Assembly (NCBI RefSeq): GCF_001423495.1 | Contig: NZ_LMOG01000012.1 | Span: 237,884-301,883 of the forward strand | From: Xanthomonas sp. Leaf131 | GTDB taxonomy: Bacteria > Pseudomonadota > Gammaproteobacteria > Xanthomonadales > Xanthomonadaceae | DNA length: 64,000 nucleotides | Direction: 5' to 3' | Shown: piece after piece, positions 9,369 through 20,376 of the stretch | Layout of the letters: every line of letters starts with the position of its first letter | Position numbering within the stretch: the stretch's first letter is position 1 | The notes under the pieces: generated by a model | Database searches by the model: none | What the model was told of the DNA's origin: nothing | The model's input: only the letters and a program-made list of their open reading frames with translations | Made by a program: the position numbers and the translations under genes

Positions 9369-10538
9369 TCAGGCGGCGTTCTTGACAGCTTCAACGACCT
9401 TCTTGGCGCCGTCGTTGATGTTGTCGGCCGGGATGATGGCCATGCCGCTGTCGCGCAGCAGCTGCTTGCCTTCTTCCACGTTGGTGCCTTCCAGGCGCAC
9501 CACGACCGGAACCTTGACGCCCACTTCCTTGACCGCAGCGATGATGCCTTCGGCGATCATGTCGCAGCGGACGATACCGCCGAAGATGTTGACGAAGATG
9601 CCTTCGACCTTGTCCGAGGACAGGATCAGCTTGAACGCTTCGATGACGCGCTGCTTGTTCGCACCGCCGCCCACGTCCAGGAAGTTCGCCGGCTCGCCGC
9701 CGTTGAGCTTGATGACGTCCATGGTGGCCATGGCCAGGCCTGCGCCGTTGACCATGCAGCCGATGTTGCCGTCCATGGTGACGTAGTTGATGTCCAGCTC
9801 GGACGCAGTCACTTCGGTCTCGTCTTCCTGCGTCTTGTCGCGCATGGCGACCAGCTGCTTCTGACGGAATGCGGCGTTGTCGTCGCTGTCGAACTTACCG
9901 TCCAGCGCGTACAGGTTGCCGTCGTCCAGGATCGCCAGCGGGTTGATTTCAACCAGCGCCAGGTCCTTTTCGTTGAACAGCTTGTACAGGTTCACCATGA
10001 TGCTGGCGAACTGGCCGGCCTGCTTGGCGGTCAGGCCGAGCTTGAAGCCGAAATCGCGGCCGTGGTAGCCCTGCACACCTTCGACGAAATCGACGTTGAG
10101 CGCGTGGATCAGTTCCGGGGTTTCGGCGGCGACCTGCTCGATTTCCACGCCGCCTTCCGAAGAAGCGATGTAGGTGATGGTCTTGGTGCCACGGTCGACC
10201 AGCACCGACAGGTACAGCTCCTTGACGATCTCACCGGCGGTGGTCACCAGCACCAGGTTGATCGGCAGCTCGACGCCAGCGGTCTGGTACGTTGCCATCT
10301 TGGTGCCGAGCATCTTGGCTGCTGCGGCCTTCACATCGTCGGTGGTCTTGCAGAACTTGACGCCGCCAGCCTTGCCGCGGCCGCCCGCGTGGATCTGCGC
10401 TTTCACCATCCAGGGGCCCTTGCCCAGGGAATTGGCGGCTTCGACCGCTTCGTCTGGAGTCGCCGCGACCTTGCCGGCCGGGACGGGAATGCCGTACTCG
10501 GCAAGCAGCTGTTTTGACTGGTATTCGTGGAAATTCAT
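9369..10538 (-). CDS. sucC: ADP-forming succinyl-CoA synthetase beta subunit
   Basis: A 389-residue ATP-grasp subunit. It begins [20 protein letters not shown], has the nucleotide-binding [23 protein letters not shown] for metal binding, and the C-terminal ligase half with [14 protein letters not shown] and [12 protein letters not shown]. Length and motifs are standard. First gene of sucCD. It is divergent from pilS across about 230 bases. Confidence 0.98.
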   Translation of the reverse strand: MNFHEYQSKQLLAEYGIPVPAGKVAATPDEAVEAANSLGKGPWMVKAQIHAGGRGKAGGVKFCKTTDDVKAAAAKMLGTKMATYQTAGVELPINLVLVTTAGEIVKELYLSVLVDRGTKTITYIASSEGGVEIEQVAAETPELIHALNVDFVEGVQGYHGRDFGFKLGLTAKQAGQFASIMVNLYKLFNEKDLALVEINPLAILDDGNLYALDGKFDSDDNAAFRQKQLVAMRDKTQEDETEVTASELDINYVTMDGNIGCMVNGAGLAMATMDVIKLNGGEPANFLDVGGGANKQRVIEAFKLILSSDKVEGIFVNIFGGIVRCDMIAEGIIAAVKEVGVKVPVVVRLEGTNVEEGKQLLRDSGMAIIPADNINDGAKKVVEAVKNAA

Positions 10539-10770
10539 GCGTCACCGTGGGAAAAGGAAACGACCGCTGCGTGCAACGCAGACCGCCAAAGCGGTACGTC
10601 CTGAGACGCAAACGGGCCGCCTATTGTGGCTGACCGCGCCGTGCGGCGCAAAATTCGGCGATATTGCCCGCCCAATCGCCGCGCTTGCATGCAGCCCGGC
10701 ACTGTGCGCACGCGCGGCACAGATCACGCACCTGCCTATACTCGCGGCTCGTTCCAACGGGGGAATCGGT

Positions 10771-12384
10771 TTGCCATCCAGCGCATCGCTTATCGACCGG
10801 TTCCAGTCAGCGCCGCAGCGCGAGCTGTACTTCTTCTCGCTGTATCGGGTGCTGGTGGCCGGCCTGATCGCCGCGCTGGTGTTCAGCCCGTTATCCGATG
10901 CCATCCCCGAGCCGCGCTACCCGCGGCTGGCAGCAGGGGTCGCGATCGGTTATCTCTGCATGGCCGTGCCGCTGCTGTTCTGGGGCCGCAGCGAGCGCCG
11001 CCTGACCACCACCGTGTTCTGCTCGGTGCTGGCCGACATCCTCGCCGCCACCCTGGCCACGCACGCCCTGCCCGGCGCCAGCGCCGGCATCGCGATGATG
11101 TTGCTGTTCAATGTCGCCGCCGCCTCGCTGCTGCTGCGCCTGCGCTACGGCATGAGCATCGCGGTGCTCGCCAGCGGCGCCATCGTGCTGGAATACCTGT
11201 GGACCCTGCTCGAAGGCGGCGGCGCCGCCCGCCCGGTGGCCGAACTGGCCATGTTCGCCACCAGCTACGTCGCGGTGGCCTTCATCTGCGAACAGATCGG
11301 CTCGCGCGCGCGCCGCAACCAGGTGCTGGCCGAAGAACGCGGCGCGCAGGTCGCCAACCTCTACGAAATCAACGAACTGATCATCCGCCGCATGCGCACC
11401 GGCGTGCTGGTGGTCGACACCCACAACCACATCACCCTGGCCAACGAAGCGGCGCTGGCGCTGCTCGGCGATGGCGACCAGCGCAACGCCCCGGCCGACC
11501 TGTCGCTGGCCGCGCTCACGCCCGAGCTCTCGCGCCGCCTGCAGCGCTGGCGCAGCGGCTGGCGAGAGGAAGAAGCCCCCCTGCAACTGGGCGCCGACCG
11601 CCCGGAAGTACAGCCACGCTTCGTGCGCCTGCTCGCCGACAGCGACCTGGTGCTGGTCTTCCTGGACGACGCCAGCGTGGTCTCGCGCCGCGCCGAATCG
11701 CTGACCCTGTCGGCCATGGGGCGCTTTTCGGCCAGCCTGGCGCACGAGATCCGCAACCCGTTGGCGGCGATCAGCTACGCCTCGCAGCTGCTGGAAGAAT
11801 CGCCGGACATCGGCGATGCCGACCGCCGCCTGCTGCAGATCATCCACCAGCAATGCCAGCGCACCAACGGCATCGTCGAAAGCGTGCTCGCCTTGGCCCG
11901 GCGCGAACGCGCGAGCCCGGACAACCTGGATCTGGCCGCCTTCGTGCGCCGCTTCGTGGTCGAATATCGGCAGACCCTGTCGATGGAAACCGACATTCTG
12001 GAAGCCAGCATCCAGGGCGTGTCGGTGCATGCCTTGGTCGACCCCAAACATCTGCACCAGATCCTGACCGCGCTGGTGCACAACGCACTCAAATACGGCC
12101 GGGTCATGGACGAACCGGCGCGGGTGAAGCTGCGCGTCGAACGCCTGGAGCGCATGGTGGTGATCGATGTCATCGACCGCGGCCCCGGCATTCCGGAAAC
12201 CGTGGCCGCGCAGCTGTTCCGCCCGTTCTACACCACCTCCGAACACGGCACCGGGCTCGGCCTGTATATCGCCCAGGAACTGTGCCGCGCCAACCAGGCG
12301 CAACTGGACTACGTCTCGGTGCCCGGCGGCGGCGCGTGTTTCCGGATCCTGTTGCAGGGGCCGAACAGCCTGCTTGGAAAGTAA
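10771..12384 (+). CDS. pilS: Type IV pilus sensor histidine kinase PilS
   Basis: A 537-residue membrane kinase that senses pilin and signals to PilR. About six hydrophobic segments lie at residues 20-175, followed by a PAS-like region (EINELIIRRMRTGVLVVDTHNHI), the phospho-acceptor helix FSASLAHEIRNPLAAISYA (His325), an N box (HNALKYG) and the G boxes DRGPGIPE and GTGLGLYIAQELC. I propose a TTG start, as LPSSASLIDRF follows a GGGGGA ribosome binding site; there is no ATG or GTG between it and the hydrophobic start, and earlier codons overlap the sucC upstream region. TATACT 29 bases before the start could be its -10. Confidence 0.92.
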   Translation: MPSSASLIDRFQSAPQRELYFFSLYRVLVAGLIAALVFSPLSDAIPEPRYPRLAAGVAIGYLCMAVPLLFWGRSERRLTTTVFCSVLADILAATLATHALPGASAGIAMMLLFNVAAASLLLRLRYGMSIAVLASGAIVLEYLWTLLEGGGAARPVAELAMFATSYVAVAFICEQIGSRARRNQVLAEERGAQVANLYEINELIIRRMRTGVLVVDTHNHITLANEAALALLGDGDQRNAPADLSLAALTPELSRRLQRWRSGWREEEAPLQLGADRPEVQPRFVRLLADSDLVLVFLDDASVVSRRAESLTLSAMGRFSASLAHEIRNPLAAISYASQLLEESPDIGDADRRLLQIIHQQCQRTNGIVESVLALARRERASPDNLDLAAFVRRFVVEYRQTLSMETDILEASIQGVSVHALVDPKHLHQILTALVHNALKYGRVMDEPARVKLRVERLERMVVIDVIDRGPGIPETVAAQLFRPFYTTSEHGTGLGLYIAQELCRANQAQLDYVSVPGGGACFRILLQGPNSLLGK

Positions 12385-12763
12385 GTGAGCAACCCGGGCA
12401 CCGGGTTGCGGCAAAGAGTTAAAGGTGCGCCTCGTTATGGGCGCGAATGCCACAAGGCCAGCATCGAAGCGCAGACTCGACGCCGCTTCGGCGACCCGCA
12501 GACCCGCAGACCCAGCCTGTGATGCCGGCGCATGCCGCGTTGAAACAATCTCCAGCGGCCCAGACGGCCGCGGCTGCGAAGCAGACCCAGAGCGATTACC
12601 GAATGCTTCCGCGTCCATCGGCCCGGCAAGGGGCGATACACACCCGACACGGATGGCGTGTACCAGCCTCCCCCCAGTTTTCCCCTCCCGGATGGGTGAA
12701 CCGTTCGGCCCGCAGCTGGCCAACAATTGTCGCCGGTCATCACGCTGGGCTATCGTTCACGCC
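12385..12763 (+). other. 379-base gap between pilS and pilR with a hairpin
   Basis: A kinase-regulator pair is usually tighter than this. The gap opens with GCAACCCGG-GCA-CCGGGTTGC (12389-12409), a 9-bp perfect stem without a T run. The rest has no convincing coding sequence: frames in both directions remain open only because of GC content. pilR may therefore have a promoter of its own here. Confidence 0.5.
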
Positions 12764-14158
12764 ATGACTGAAACCAAAAGTGCCCTGGTCGTCGATGACG
12801 AGCGCGATATCCGTGAGCTGCTTGTCCTCACCCTGGGCCGGATGGGCCTGCGCATCAGCACCGCCGCCAACCTGGCCGAAGCGCGCGAGTTGCTGGCCAA
12901 CAATCCCTACGATCTGTGCCTGACCGACATGCGCCTGCCCGACGGCAACGGCATCGAGCTGGTCACCGAGATCGCCAAGCACTACCCGCAGACCCCGGTG
13001 GCAATGATCACCGCCTTCGGCAGCATGGACCTGGCGGTGGAAGCCTTGAAGGCCGGCGCGTTCGACTTCGTCAGCAAGCCGGTGGACATCAGCGTGCTGC
13101 GCGGTCTGGTCAAACACGCGCTGGAATTGAACAACCGCGACCGCCCCGCGCCACCCGCCCCGCCACCGGAACAGGCCAGCCGCCTGCTCGGCGATTCCGG
13201 TGCGATGGAAGGCCTGCGCGCCACCATCGGCAAGGTCGCACGCAGCCAGGCACCGGTCTATATCGTCGGCGAATCGGGCGTGGGCAAGGAGTTGGTCGCA
13301 CGCACCATCCACGAGCAAGGCGCACGCGCCGCCGGCCCGTTCGTGCCGGTGAACTGCGGCGCCATTCCCGCCGAACTGATGGAAAGCGAATTCTTTGGCC
13401 ACAAGAAAGGCAGCTTCACCGGCGCGCATGCCGACAAGCCCGGCCTGTTCCAGGCCGCGCATGGCGGCACGCTGTTCCTGGACGAAGTGGCCGAATTACC
13501 GCTGCAGATGCAGGTCAAACTGCTGCGCGCCATCCAGGAAAAATCGGTGCGCCCGGTCGGCGCCTCCACCGAATCGCTGGTGGACGTGCGCATCCTCTCG
13601 GCCACCCACAAGGACCTCGGCGACCTGGTCTCCGACGGTCGCTTCCGTCATGACCTGTATTACCGCATCAACGTGATCGAACTGCGCGTCCCGCCGCTGC
13701 GCGAACGCAGCGGCGACCTGCCGCAACTGGCCGCCGCCATCATCGCGCGCCTGGCACGCAGCCATGGCCGCCCGATTCCGCTACTGACCCAATCCGCGCT
13801 CGACGCACTGGACCAGTACGGCTTCCCCGGCAACGTGCGCGAACTGGAAAACATCCTCGAACGCGCCCTGGCCCTGGCCGAAGACGACCAGATCAGCGCC
13901 AGCGACCTGCGCCTGCCCGCCCACGGCGGCCACCGCCTCGCCGCCACACCCGGCAGCGCCGCCATCGAACCGCGCGAAGCCGTCGTCGACATCGACCCCG
14001 CCTCCTCCGCCCTGCCCTCCTACATCGAGCAACTGGAACGCGCCGCGATCCAGAAGGCCCTGGAAGAAAACCGCTGGAACAAGACCAGAACCGCCGCGCA
14101 GTTGGGCATCACGTTTCGGGCGCTACGCTACAAACTGAAGAAGTTGGGGATGGAGTGA
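12764..14158 (+). CDS. pilR: Sigma-54-dependent response regulator PilR
   Basis: A 464-residue NtrC-class activator of pilA. The receiver domain has the phospho-Asp55 (YDLCLTDMRLPDG). The AAA+ domain contains Walker A GESGVGKELVA and the sigma-54 contact loop GSFTGAHADKPG (consensus GAFTGA, here Ser for Ala), followed by GGTLFLDEV (Walker B). A FIS-type HTH closes the protein (TRTAAQLGITFRALRYKLKK). The ATG at MTETKSALVVDDE was chosen because it begins the receiver fold. It should act on the -24/-12 promoter found upstream of pilA. Confidence 0.95.
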   Translation: MTETKSALVVDDERDIRELLVLTLGRMGLRISTAANLAEARELLANNPYDLCLTDMRLPDGNGIELVTEIAKHYPQTPVAMITAFGSMDLAVEALKAGAFDFVSKPVDISVLRGLVKHALELNNRDRPAPPAPPPEQASRLLGDSGAMEGLRATIGKVARSQAPVYIVGESGVGKELVARTIHEQGARAAGPFVPVNCGAIPAELMESEFFGHKKGSFTGAHADKPGLFQAAHGGTLFLDEVAELPLQMQVKLLRAIQEKSVRPVGASTESLVDVRILSATHKDLGDLVSDGRFRHDLYYRINVIELRVPPLRERSGDLPQLAAAIIARLARSHGRPIPLLTQSALDALDQYGFPGNVRELENILERALALAEDDQISASDLRLPAHGGHRLAATPGSAAIEPREAVVDIDPASSALPSYIEQLERAAIQKALEENRWNKTRTAAQLGITFRALRYKLKKLGME

Positions 14159-14351
14159 GGTGCTGCTTTATCACTGTGCCTCATGTAGGGATGCGCAGCT
14201 GGTCTCCAAGACAAGCATGATGCGTCACAACACTATCGCGCATGACGCAAGCGCGTAGCGCTTTGAGTCCTTGCATTCGCGCCGTGGATAAAGAATTTAT
14301 GTTGCCGGAACTATAGTTGATAGCTCTCCTGCAGAAAGACTCGATTAAGCA

Positions 14352-14984
14352 TCAAGGGCAAACTTGGCTCACCTGCGCAGAACAGGATAAGCCTCCACCA
14401 TTTGCCGAATATTGCCCACCGCAGGAAAGCGAGACAGTTCCCGGTCCGTTTGATGCAACTGACTGACCAGGAGTCAAGCTTCCGCTATAGCCCGGGGATT
14501 GTATGCCACAGGTCGTACCTGTAACGCTGCCCGAGGCCTGAGTGCACTGGATGATGGCTGCAGATTTGACCGGCGCCAAGCCGCGGAAGGAGCTGCCATT
14601 GCGCGCTGAGCCAAAGATCGTCTGCTCAGGTGAGCATGTTGTGTCATCAATCCTTGCTGTGCAGTTCAAACCTCCACCGCTCGCTGCGTAGGAACCGATG
14701 CAATCGAGAACCACATTGCCTGGTGCATTGGTACCTATCGACTCGCCTACTGACAGGACACCATTCCAACCCGGAGCCTGCACTGAGCAAAACGTGCCTG
14801 CCTGCCCCCCTCCTGTTGCCTGTGTGCAGGTCACGACTGATAGGCTTGATGCTATTGCACTCCCTTGTGTCGAACCCCCATTGCGGGCACTAGCCGTAAT
14901 CGTCTGAACCGCAGCATTCACCGAACCACAACAGACAACTCCACACACCAAAGCAGCAAAACCATATGCTTTTAGCTTAATCAT
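14352..14984 (-). CDS. Small secreted Cys-rich protein made of two tandem repeats
   Basis: A 210-residue protein with a Sec signal (cleavage near VNA-A, residue 24). The mature part is one unit repeated twice. Unit 1 runs from QTITASARNGGSTQG to GGGLNCTARI, unit 2 from QTIFGSARNGSSFRG to GGGLSCSAQV. Each has four Cys in the same spacing (TCTQ/QCTQ, FCSV/TCGI, DCIG/SCGG, NCTA/SCSA), so disulfides within each unit are likely. Start codon chosen after AAGGAGTTGCGTA. It lies between pilR and pilB on the pilB strand and has its own sigma-70-like promoter. I do not recognise a family. A surface adhesin, pilus-associated or binding protein is possible but not shown. Confidence 0.75.
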   Translation of the reverse strand: MIKLKAYGFAALVCGVVCCGSVNAAVQTITASARNGGSTQGSAIASSLSVVTCTQATGGGQAGTFCSVQAPGWNGVLSVGESIGTNAPGNVVLDCIGSYAASGGGLNCTARIDDTTCSPEQTIFGSARNGSSFRGLAPVKSAAIIQCTQASGSVTGTTCGIQSPGYSGSLTPGQSVASNGPGTVSLSCGGQYSANGGGLSCSAQVSQVCP

Positions 14985-15068
14985 TACGCAACTCCTTCAG
15001 GACCACGCCAGTCGAAGAAACCTCAGATCAGCAAAAACGCCTTGTAAACAACAGCCGTCCTCAGAGAA

Positions 15069-15098
15069 ATTATTTGAACGCAACTTAGCAGCTGTCAA
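15069..15098 (-). promoter_or_regulatory. Sigma-70-type promoter of the Cys-rich repeat protein
   Basis: On the minus strand TTGACA (plus-strand 15093-15098) is separated by 18 bases from AATAAT (15069-15074), a full -35 and a 5/6 -10. Transcription would start about 78 bases upstream of the ATG at 14984. This is the only clear signal in the 343-base gap to pilB. Confidence 0.6.
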
Positions 15099-15327
15099 CG
15101 CAAGGGAGGTCAACAGGCAGTAATTTGTGATCAATCACCCACAAATCGTTACTGAGGGCAATAACGATGACACTGTGACGCTGTCGAATTCGAGGCACTT
15201 GCAGCGTACCCACGATGCCGATCGTGCCGTCAATGGCCTTGGGGCCGAATGAAGCGGCATTGACTCAAACTACGCTTATGCACATCGGTTGAGCACGTGC
15301 AACCGCGGAGCCCACTGAAGTCTGCAC

Positions 15328-17064
<1,737 letters not shown>

Positions 17065-17215
17065 AGATCCCTACCCCTGACTTCTTCTCGCTCATGGTAT
17101 CCCGACACTGGCAACGGCGCATGCGGGCCTGACCAGCCAGGTCGTTTGCATCCCCGCGATGCAACATCCCGTGGCCTGACATCTTCGACCAGACTCTCAC
17201 TCGAAACGTGCGCCT

Positions 17216-17815
17216 CTACAGATCACGGAGATAGAGCGCCTGTAATTCATGATGCGTGAACCACTCGCCCAGCCAACGCTGATCGAGCGGAAAATAGCGC
17301 AACGTTTCCAATCTAAAACCGGTTTCTCCCACAACTTGAGGATGCGAAAGAAGCCCAGTGTCGACAAAGGTCAAATGGGTGGAATCGCTGTGAAACCCCG
17401 CCTTGCCCGGCACGATCACCAGCAATCTTTGCACGCCCAATCGACAGGCCGCTTGAGCCAGCTTGCCAAGAACCGCCGCTGGCTCCTCAAGATGTTCCAG
17501 GACGTGACTGACCACCATCGACTCGAACCGAGTCGAATCGGGGATGACGCTCAACTGCCAGTCGTCGGCCACTCCGTCGTAGTGATCCACCGCAAGACCT
17601 CGGCTGCGACAATACGCGACGGTTGAATGGTTGTACTCCAGCCCCCTGGACCCTTCGGGCAAGCGTCCAAGCAATTCACCCACGCCGCAACCGAAATCCA
17701 GCGTCGGGCCGCGCAGCATCGATTGCGCACTGCGGAGGTAGATCTTACGCACCAGCTTCCTCAGCGGTGCGCGATCTGCCTGATAGCTGGTGTAGCGCTC
17801 ATCGAAGTCAGCCAA
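17216..17815 (-). CDS. SAM-dependent methyltransferase (class I)
   Basis: A 199-residue soluble methyltransferase. The SAM-binding motif I is LDFGCGVGELLGRLP near residue 40, followed by the acidic loop GLEYNHSTVAYCRSRGL and a motif III-like VSHVLEHLEEP. It is the last gene of the minus-strand sugar cluster, nine bases after the upstream glycosyltransferase. Context suggests methylation of a sugar or lipid-linked glycan, perhaps capping the pilin glycan; that is inference. UbiG-like methyltransferases share the fold, so fold alone does not fix the substrate. Confidence 0.8.
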   Translation of the reverse strand: MADFDERYTSYQADRAPLRKLVRKIYLRSAQSMLRGPTLDFGCGVGELLGRLPEGSRGLEYNHSTVAYCRSRGLAVDHYDGVADDWQLSVIPDSTRFESMVVSHVLEHLEEPAAVLGKLAQAACRLGVQRLLVIVPGKAGFHSDSTHLTFVDTGLLSHPQVVGETGFRLETLRYFPLDQRWLGEWFTHHELQALYLRDL

Positions 17816-17824
17816 TCATCCCCC

Positions 17825-18856
17825 CTATGCTTTTTTTCTATTGACCAGAAGATGCAATGTCCTCGCAGGAACGGCGGCGATATCGTAGGCAAGGAAACCG
17901 AGAATGAGCTGGATTCCCACGATCACCTGCAACGCTGCGAGCATCACGCTACCAGCCGAACTGAAATATCCGGTCTGTGCCGATTGCAACCAGAAAAACA
18001 CACCTGTTGCCGCACCAGAGAACAGGAACAGCGCACCCGCAACCAGCTCCAGCGAAGCCAGGGACAGGTCGCGCAAGAAATAATTGTAGAAGATCCGCTT
18101 TCCAAAATTGCGTAGGTGGCGGATGGCGAAGTCCAGGACGATCTTGCGCACACTCAAGTTGCTGACTTCGTCGCCATACCGTGCATCCATCGGCACATCG
18201 ACCACCACTGCCCGGATGGTATTCAAGCGAAACAGCATGTCGCTCTCGAAAAAATACCGGCGGCTGATCTTGTCCAGAGGCATGCGTGCCACCACGCTCG
18301 CATGCACGGCCGTGTAGCCATTGGTCGGATCGAAAATGTCCCAGTACCCGGAAGACAGCTTGGTCAGAAACGACAATGCGGCATTGCCGATGATCCGCAT
18401 CTTCGGCATCCGGCCGATCTGCGCCAGGTCGTAGAACCGATTTCCCTTGGTGTAATCGGCCTCGCCTCGAACGATCGGCCCGATCAGCTCCGGCAAAGCC
18501 TCCGGATCCATCTGACCGTCGCCGTCCATCTTCACGATGATTTCCATGCCATCGGCAACCGCTGCCCGATAGCCCGTGATGGTGGCCCCTCCGACACCCA
18601 GGTTGGAGGGATTGCGACACACCACCACCCGCGGATCCGCGCAGCGCTCCTCCACCCAGGTGCCGCTGGCGTCAGGGCAATGATCGTCGACCACGTAGAT
18701 GCGTTCGACCTGCGCGGGAATGGAAGCCAGCACATCGAGCACCTTGTTCCTGACCCGGTAACAGGGAATGACAACCGCCAGGCGCACTTCGAGCCTGGCC
18801 TCGTCGATGCTGGGCAATGCACTGGTGGCGTATTGCACTGCGGCCTGCATCTTCAT
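17825..18856 (-). CDS. GT2 glycosyltransferase, polyprenyl-phosphate sugar synthase (DPM1/GtrB/ArnC-like)
   Basis: A 343-residue GT-A fold enzyme with a C-terminal membrane anchor. The N-terminal domain starts VRLAVVIPCYRVRNKVLDVL, with IYVVDDHCPDASGTW and the metal-binding region KMDGDGQMDPEAL (DxD-like). Two hydrophobic segments follow at about residues 265-330 (LVAGALFLFSGAATGVFFW and the segment ending LILGFLAYDIAAVPA). This is the layout of enzymes that load a sugar from a nucleotide donor onto polyprenyl phosphate. It overlaps the next upstream glycosyltransferase by four bases (ATGA), so they are co-translated. Confidence 0.88.
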   Translation of the reverse strand: MKMQAAVQYATSALPSIDEARLEVRLAVVIPCYRVRNKVLDVLASIPAQVERIYVVDDHCPDASGTWVEERCADPRVVVCRNPSNLGVGGATITGYRAAVADGMEIIVKMDGDGQMDPEALPELIGPIVRGEADYTKGNRFYDLAQIGRMPKMRIIGNAALSFLTKLSSGYWDIFDPTNGYTAVHASVVARMPLDKISRRYFFESDMLFRLNTIRAVVVDVPMDARYGDEVSNLSVRKIVLDFAIRHLRNFGKRIFYNYFLRDLSLASLELVAGALFLFSGAATGVFFWLQSAQTGYFSSAGSVMLAALQVIVGIQLILGFLAYDIAAVPARTLHLLVNRKKA

Positions 18857-19647
18857 CCCCCGGTGCTGTAGGAGAGACGATAGACGCGCGCCAACAACGC
18901 GGCAACCGCGCGCGGCCAGAAGCGTTGGAACATCATCAGATCCTCAGTGGCACGCATGCCTGACAGCACCCCGTCGCTGGTCGTGCTTGTGGCATGCACA
19001 CGGTGCAGCATGGACACCTTTCGAACACGCACGAATGGCCCTTGCTGATCGGCGGCGCGCGTCCACGCGTCCCAATCCAGGTTCAACCGGAGATCTTCAC
19101 GGAAAACGCCCCAACCGGCGTCCTTGCGAACGGTCACCGACGGGCATGGCACCGCGCAGCCGAACATCAACAGACGCCGCTTCGAGGCCCTGGACCGGAT
19201 CACCCCTGTTCCAAGAAACGCGATCTCCTGCAAGATCCGCTTGACTGCCAGCATCGGTGTCATCACGCGCTGTTGCTCGCCAGCCAGCTCGCCGTAACCG
19301 GTCATGACCAACACGGCGCCAGGCTCCCGCGCGATGGCCGCCTTGGTCTCGCCTGCGAAGTCGGGCAGATAGACGTCGTCCTGATGCGCCAAGGTGACCC
19401 AGCGCGCGGATGTCGCGCCCAGCGCCAAGTTCCAGTCGTGGCCGATGCCCCGCTGCGCATGATGGTGTACCACCAATCTGGCCCCATAGCGCGCCGCCAA
19501 CAACTCGATTTGCGAGCTTGGCGTGGAAGTACTGATCCAGATCGGCGAGGGCGACGACTGCACCGCGAGCGAGCGCAGACACGCGTCTAGATAAGGCGAA
19601 TCGCCGTATGCGGGCACTACGAACGCATGGTCGACCGGGCCAGGCAT
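18853..19647 (-). CDS. GT2 family glycosyltransferase, soluble
   Basis: A 264-residue GT-A enzyme without a membrane anchor. It begins MPGPVDHAFVVPAYGDSPYL; the nucleotide-binding strand and DxD-like region read VTLAHQDDVYLPDF, with RGIGHDWNLALGA before them. The start at 19647 gives a clean GT2 N-terminus; a longer form would overlap the upstream gene. Second gene of the operon, four bases after the SMR-like gene. It likely adds or prepares a sugar in the pathway discussed under findings; the acceptor is unknown. Confidence 0.85.
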   Translation of the reverse strand: MPGPVDHAFVVPAYGDSPYLDACLRSLAVQSSPSPIWISTSTPSSQIELLAARYGARLVVHHHAQRGIGHDWNLALGATSARWVTLAHQDDVYLPDFAGETKAAIAREPGAVLVMTGYGELAGEQQRVMTPMLAVKRILQEIAFLGTGVIRSRASKRRLLMFGCAVPCPSVTVRKDAGWGVFREDLRLNLDWDAWTRAADQQGPFVRVRKVSMLHRVHATSTTSDGVLSGMRATEDLMMFQRFWPRAVAALLARVYRLSYSTGG

Positions 19648-19651
19648 CCCC

Positions 19652-20035
19652 TTAGCCTGCCTGCGCGGTGAGCGAGACCAGCGCAACCCCGGTGGAGATC
19701 AACGCCAACCCAACCCATTGCCACGGCGTCAATCGCTCCCCGTAGAGCAACCAGCTGAGCAGGGCCAGCAGGAGATAGAAGAAGGCGCCGGAAATCGCAA
19801 ACGCAACACCCAGCTTGACGTGGCGAACCACCAGCATCCAGACCAGAAACCCGATGCCCTGCACCGCCACCGCAGTGATCACACTGGGCGACAGCACCGC
19901 CGCCAATAACCAGTCGCGTCCCGTAGGCGCTGGCGTCCGCGCAGCGATTTGGGTCAACCCATGCTTTACCAGCAGCTGGCTTCCAATAGTCGAACACGTC
20001 ACGAAAAAAATTAGAGGTATTTCACGTATCATCAC
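19652..20035 (-). CDS. Small four-helix EamA/SMR-like membrane protein, candidate lipid-sugar flippase
   Basis: A 127-residue protein with four predicted hydrophobic helices (start IPLIFFVTCSTIGSQLL, then SVITAVAVQGIGFLVWMLV, VAFAISGAFFYLLLALLSW and WVGLALISTGVALVSL). The spacing fits the SMR/EamA half-size class that includes ArnE/ArnF undecaprenyl-phosphate-aminoarabinose flippases; drug-exporting EmrE-like proteins share the fold. As first gene of an operon with a polyprenyl-phosphate sugar synthase, flipping a lipid-linked sugar is the better reading. Transcribed divergently from pilA. Confidence 0.82.
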   Translation of the reverse strand: MMIREIPLIFFVTCSTIGSQLLVKHGLTQIAARTPAPTGRDWLLAAVLSPSVITAVAVQGIGFLVWMLVVRHVKLGVAFAISGAFFYLLLALLSWLLYGERLTPWQWVGLALISTGVALVSLTAQAG

Positions 20036-20376
20036 ATTGCCGCGTTCGGGATGGGGCCTGACCGCGCATCGAATGCCTGCGTGTCGTCGCGAACAGCATA
20101 AGTGCTGAGAACCGACCGCACCACTTGCGCAAACGGGCCAGAAAGAGTGACAAATTTGGTCACCCTCTGACCCATCTGGTCGCCGCGCGGAGCTGCAGTT
20201 CCGGAAGAGCTCGCCTGAGCGCTTGTTAAATGGCGAATCTCAAGAGTTGGCATGCGCTTTGCTTTGATTCAACCGTGGTGGTCACGCACAGCCACGGCCC
20301 GATCCCTGCCAATCAGGGCAACGGTCACCGAAGTGCTCTATCCAGTCCCAATCCAATCCAAGCCAAGGCCGAATCA
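20036..20376. other. Divergent control region between the sugar operon and pilA
   Basis: 341 bases separating the SMR-like gene (minus) from pilA (plus). Apart from the sigma-54 site described separately I see no other strong signal. No reading frame here is protein-like. Confidence 0.5.
20248..20262 (+). promoter_or_regulatory. Sigma-54 (-24/-12) promoter of pilA
   Basis: TGGCAT-GCGCT-TTGC matches the consensus TGGCAC-N5-TTGC at every invariant position; the GG (20249-20250) and GC (20261-20262) are exactly ten bases apart. Transcription would start near 20274, leaving a leader of about 100 bases before pilA. PilR, encoded about 6 kb upstream, is the expected activator. Confidence 0.88.

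Noticed and set aside
8370..10517. 715-codon frame antisense to sucCD
   Set aside because: His/Asp/Ala-rich shadow of strongly conserved sucC and sucD.
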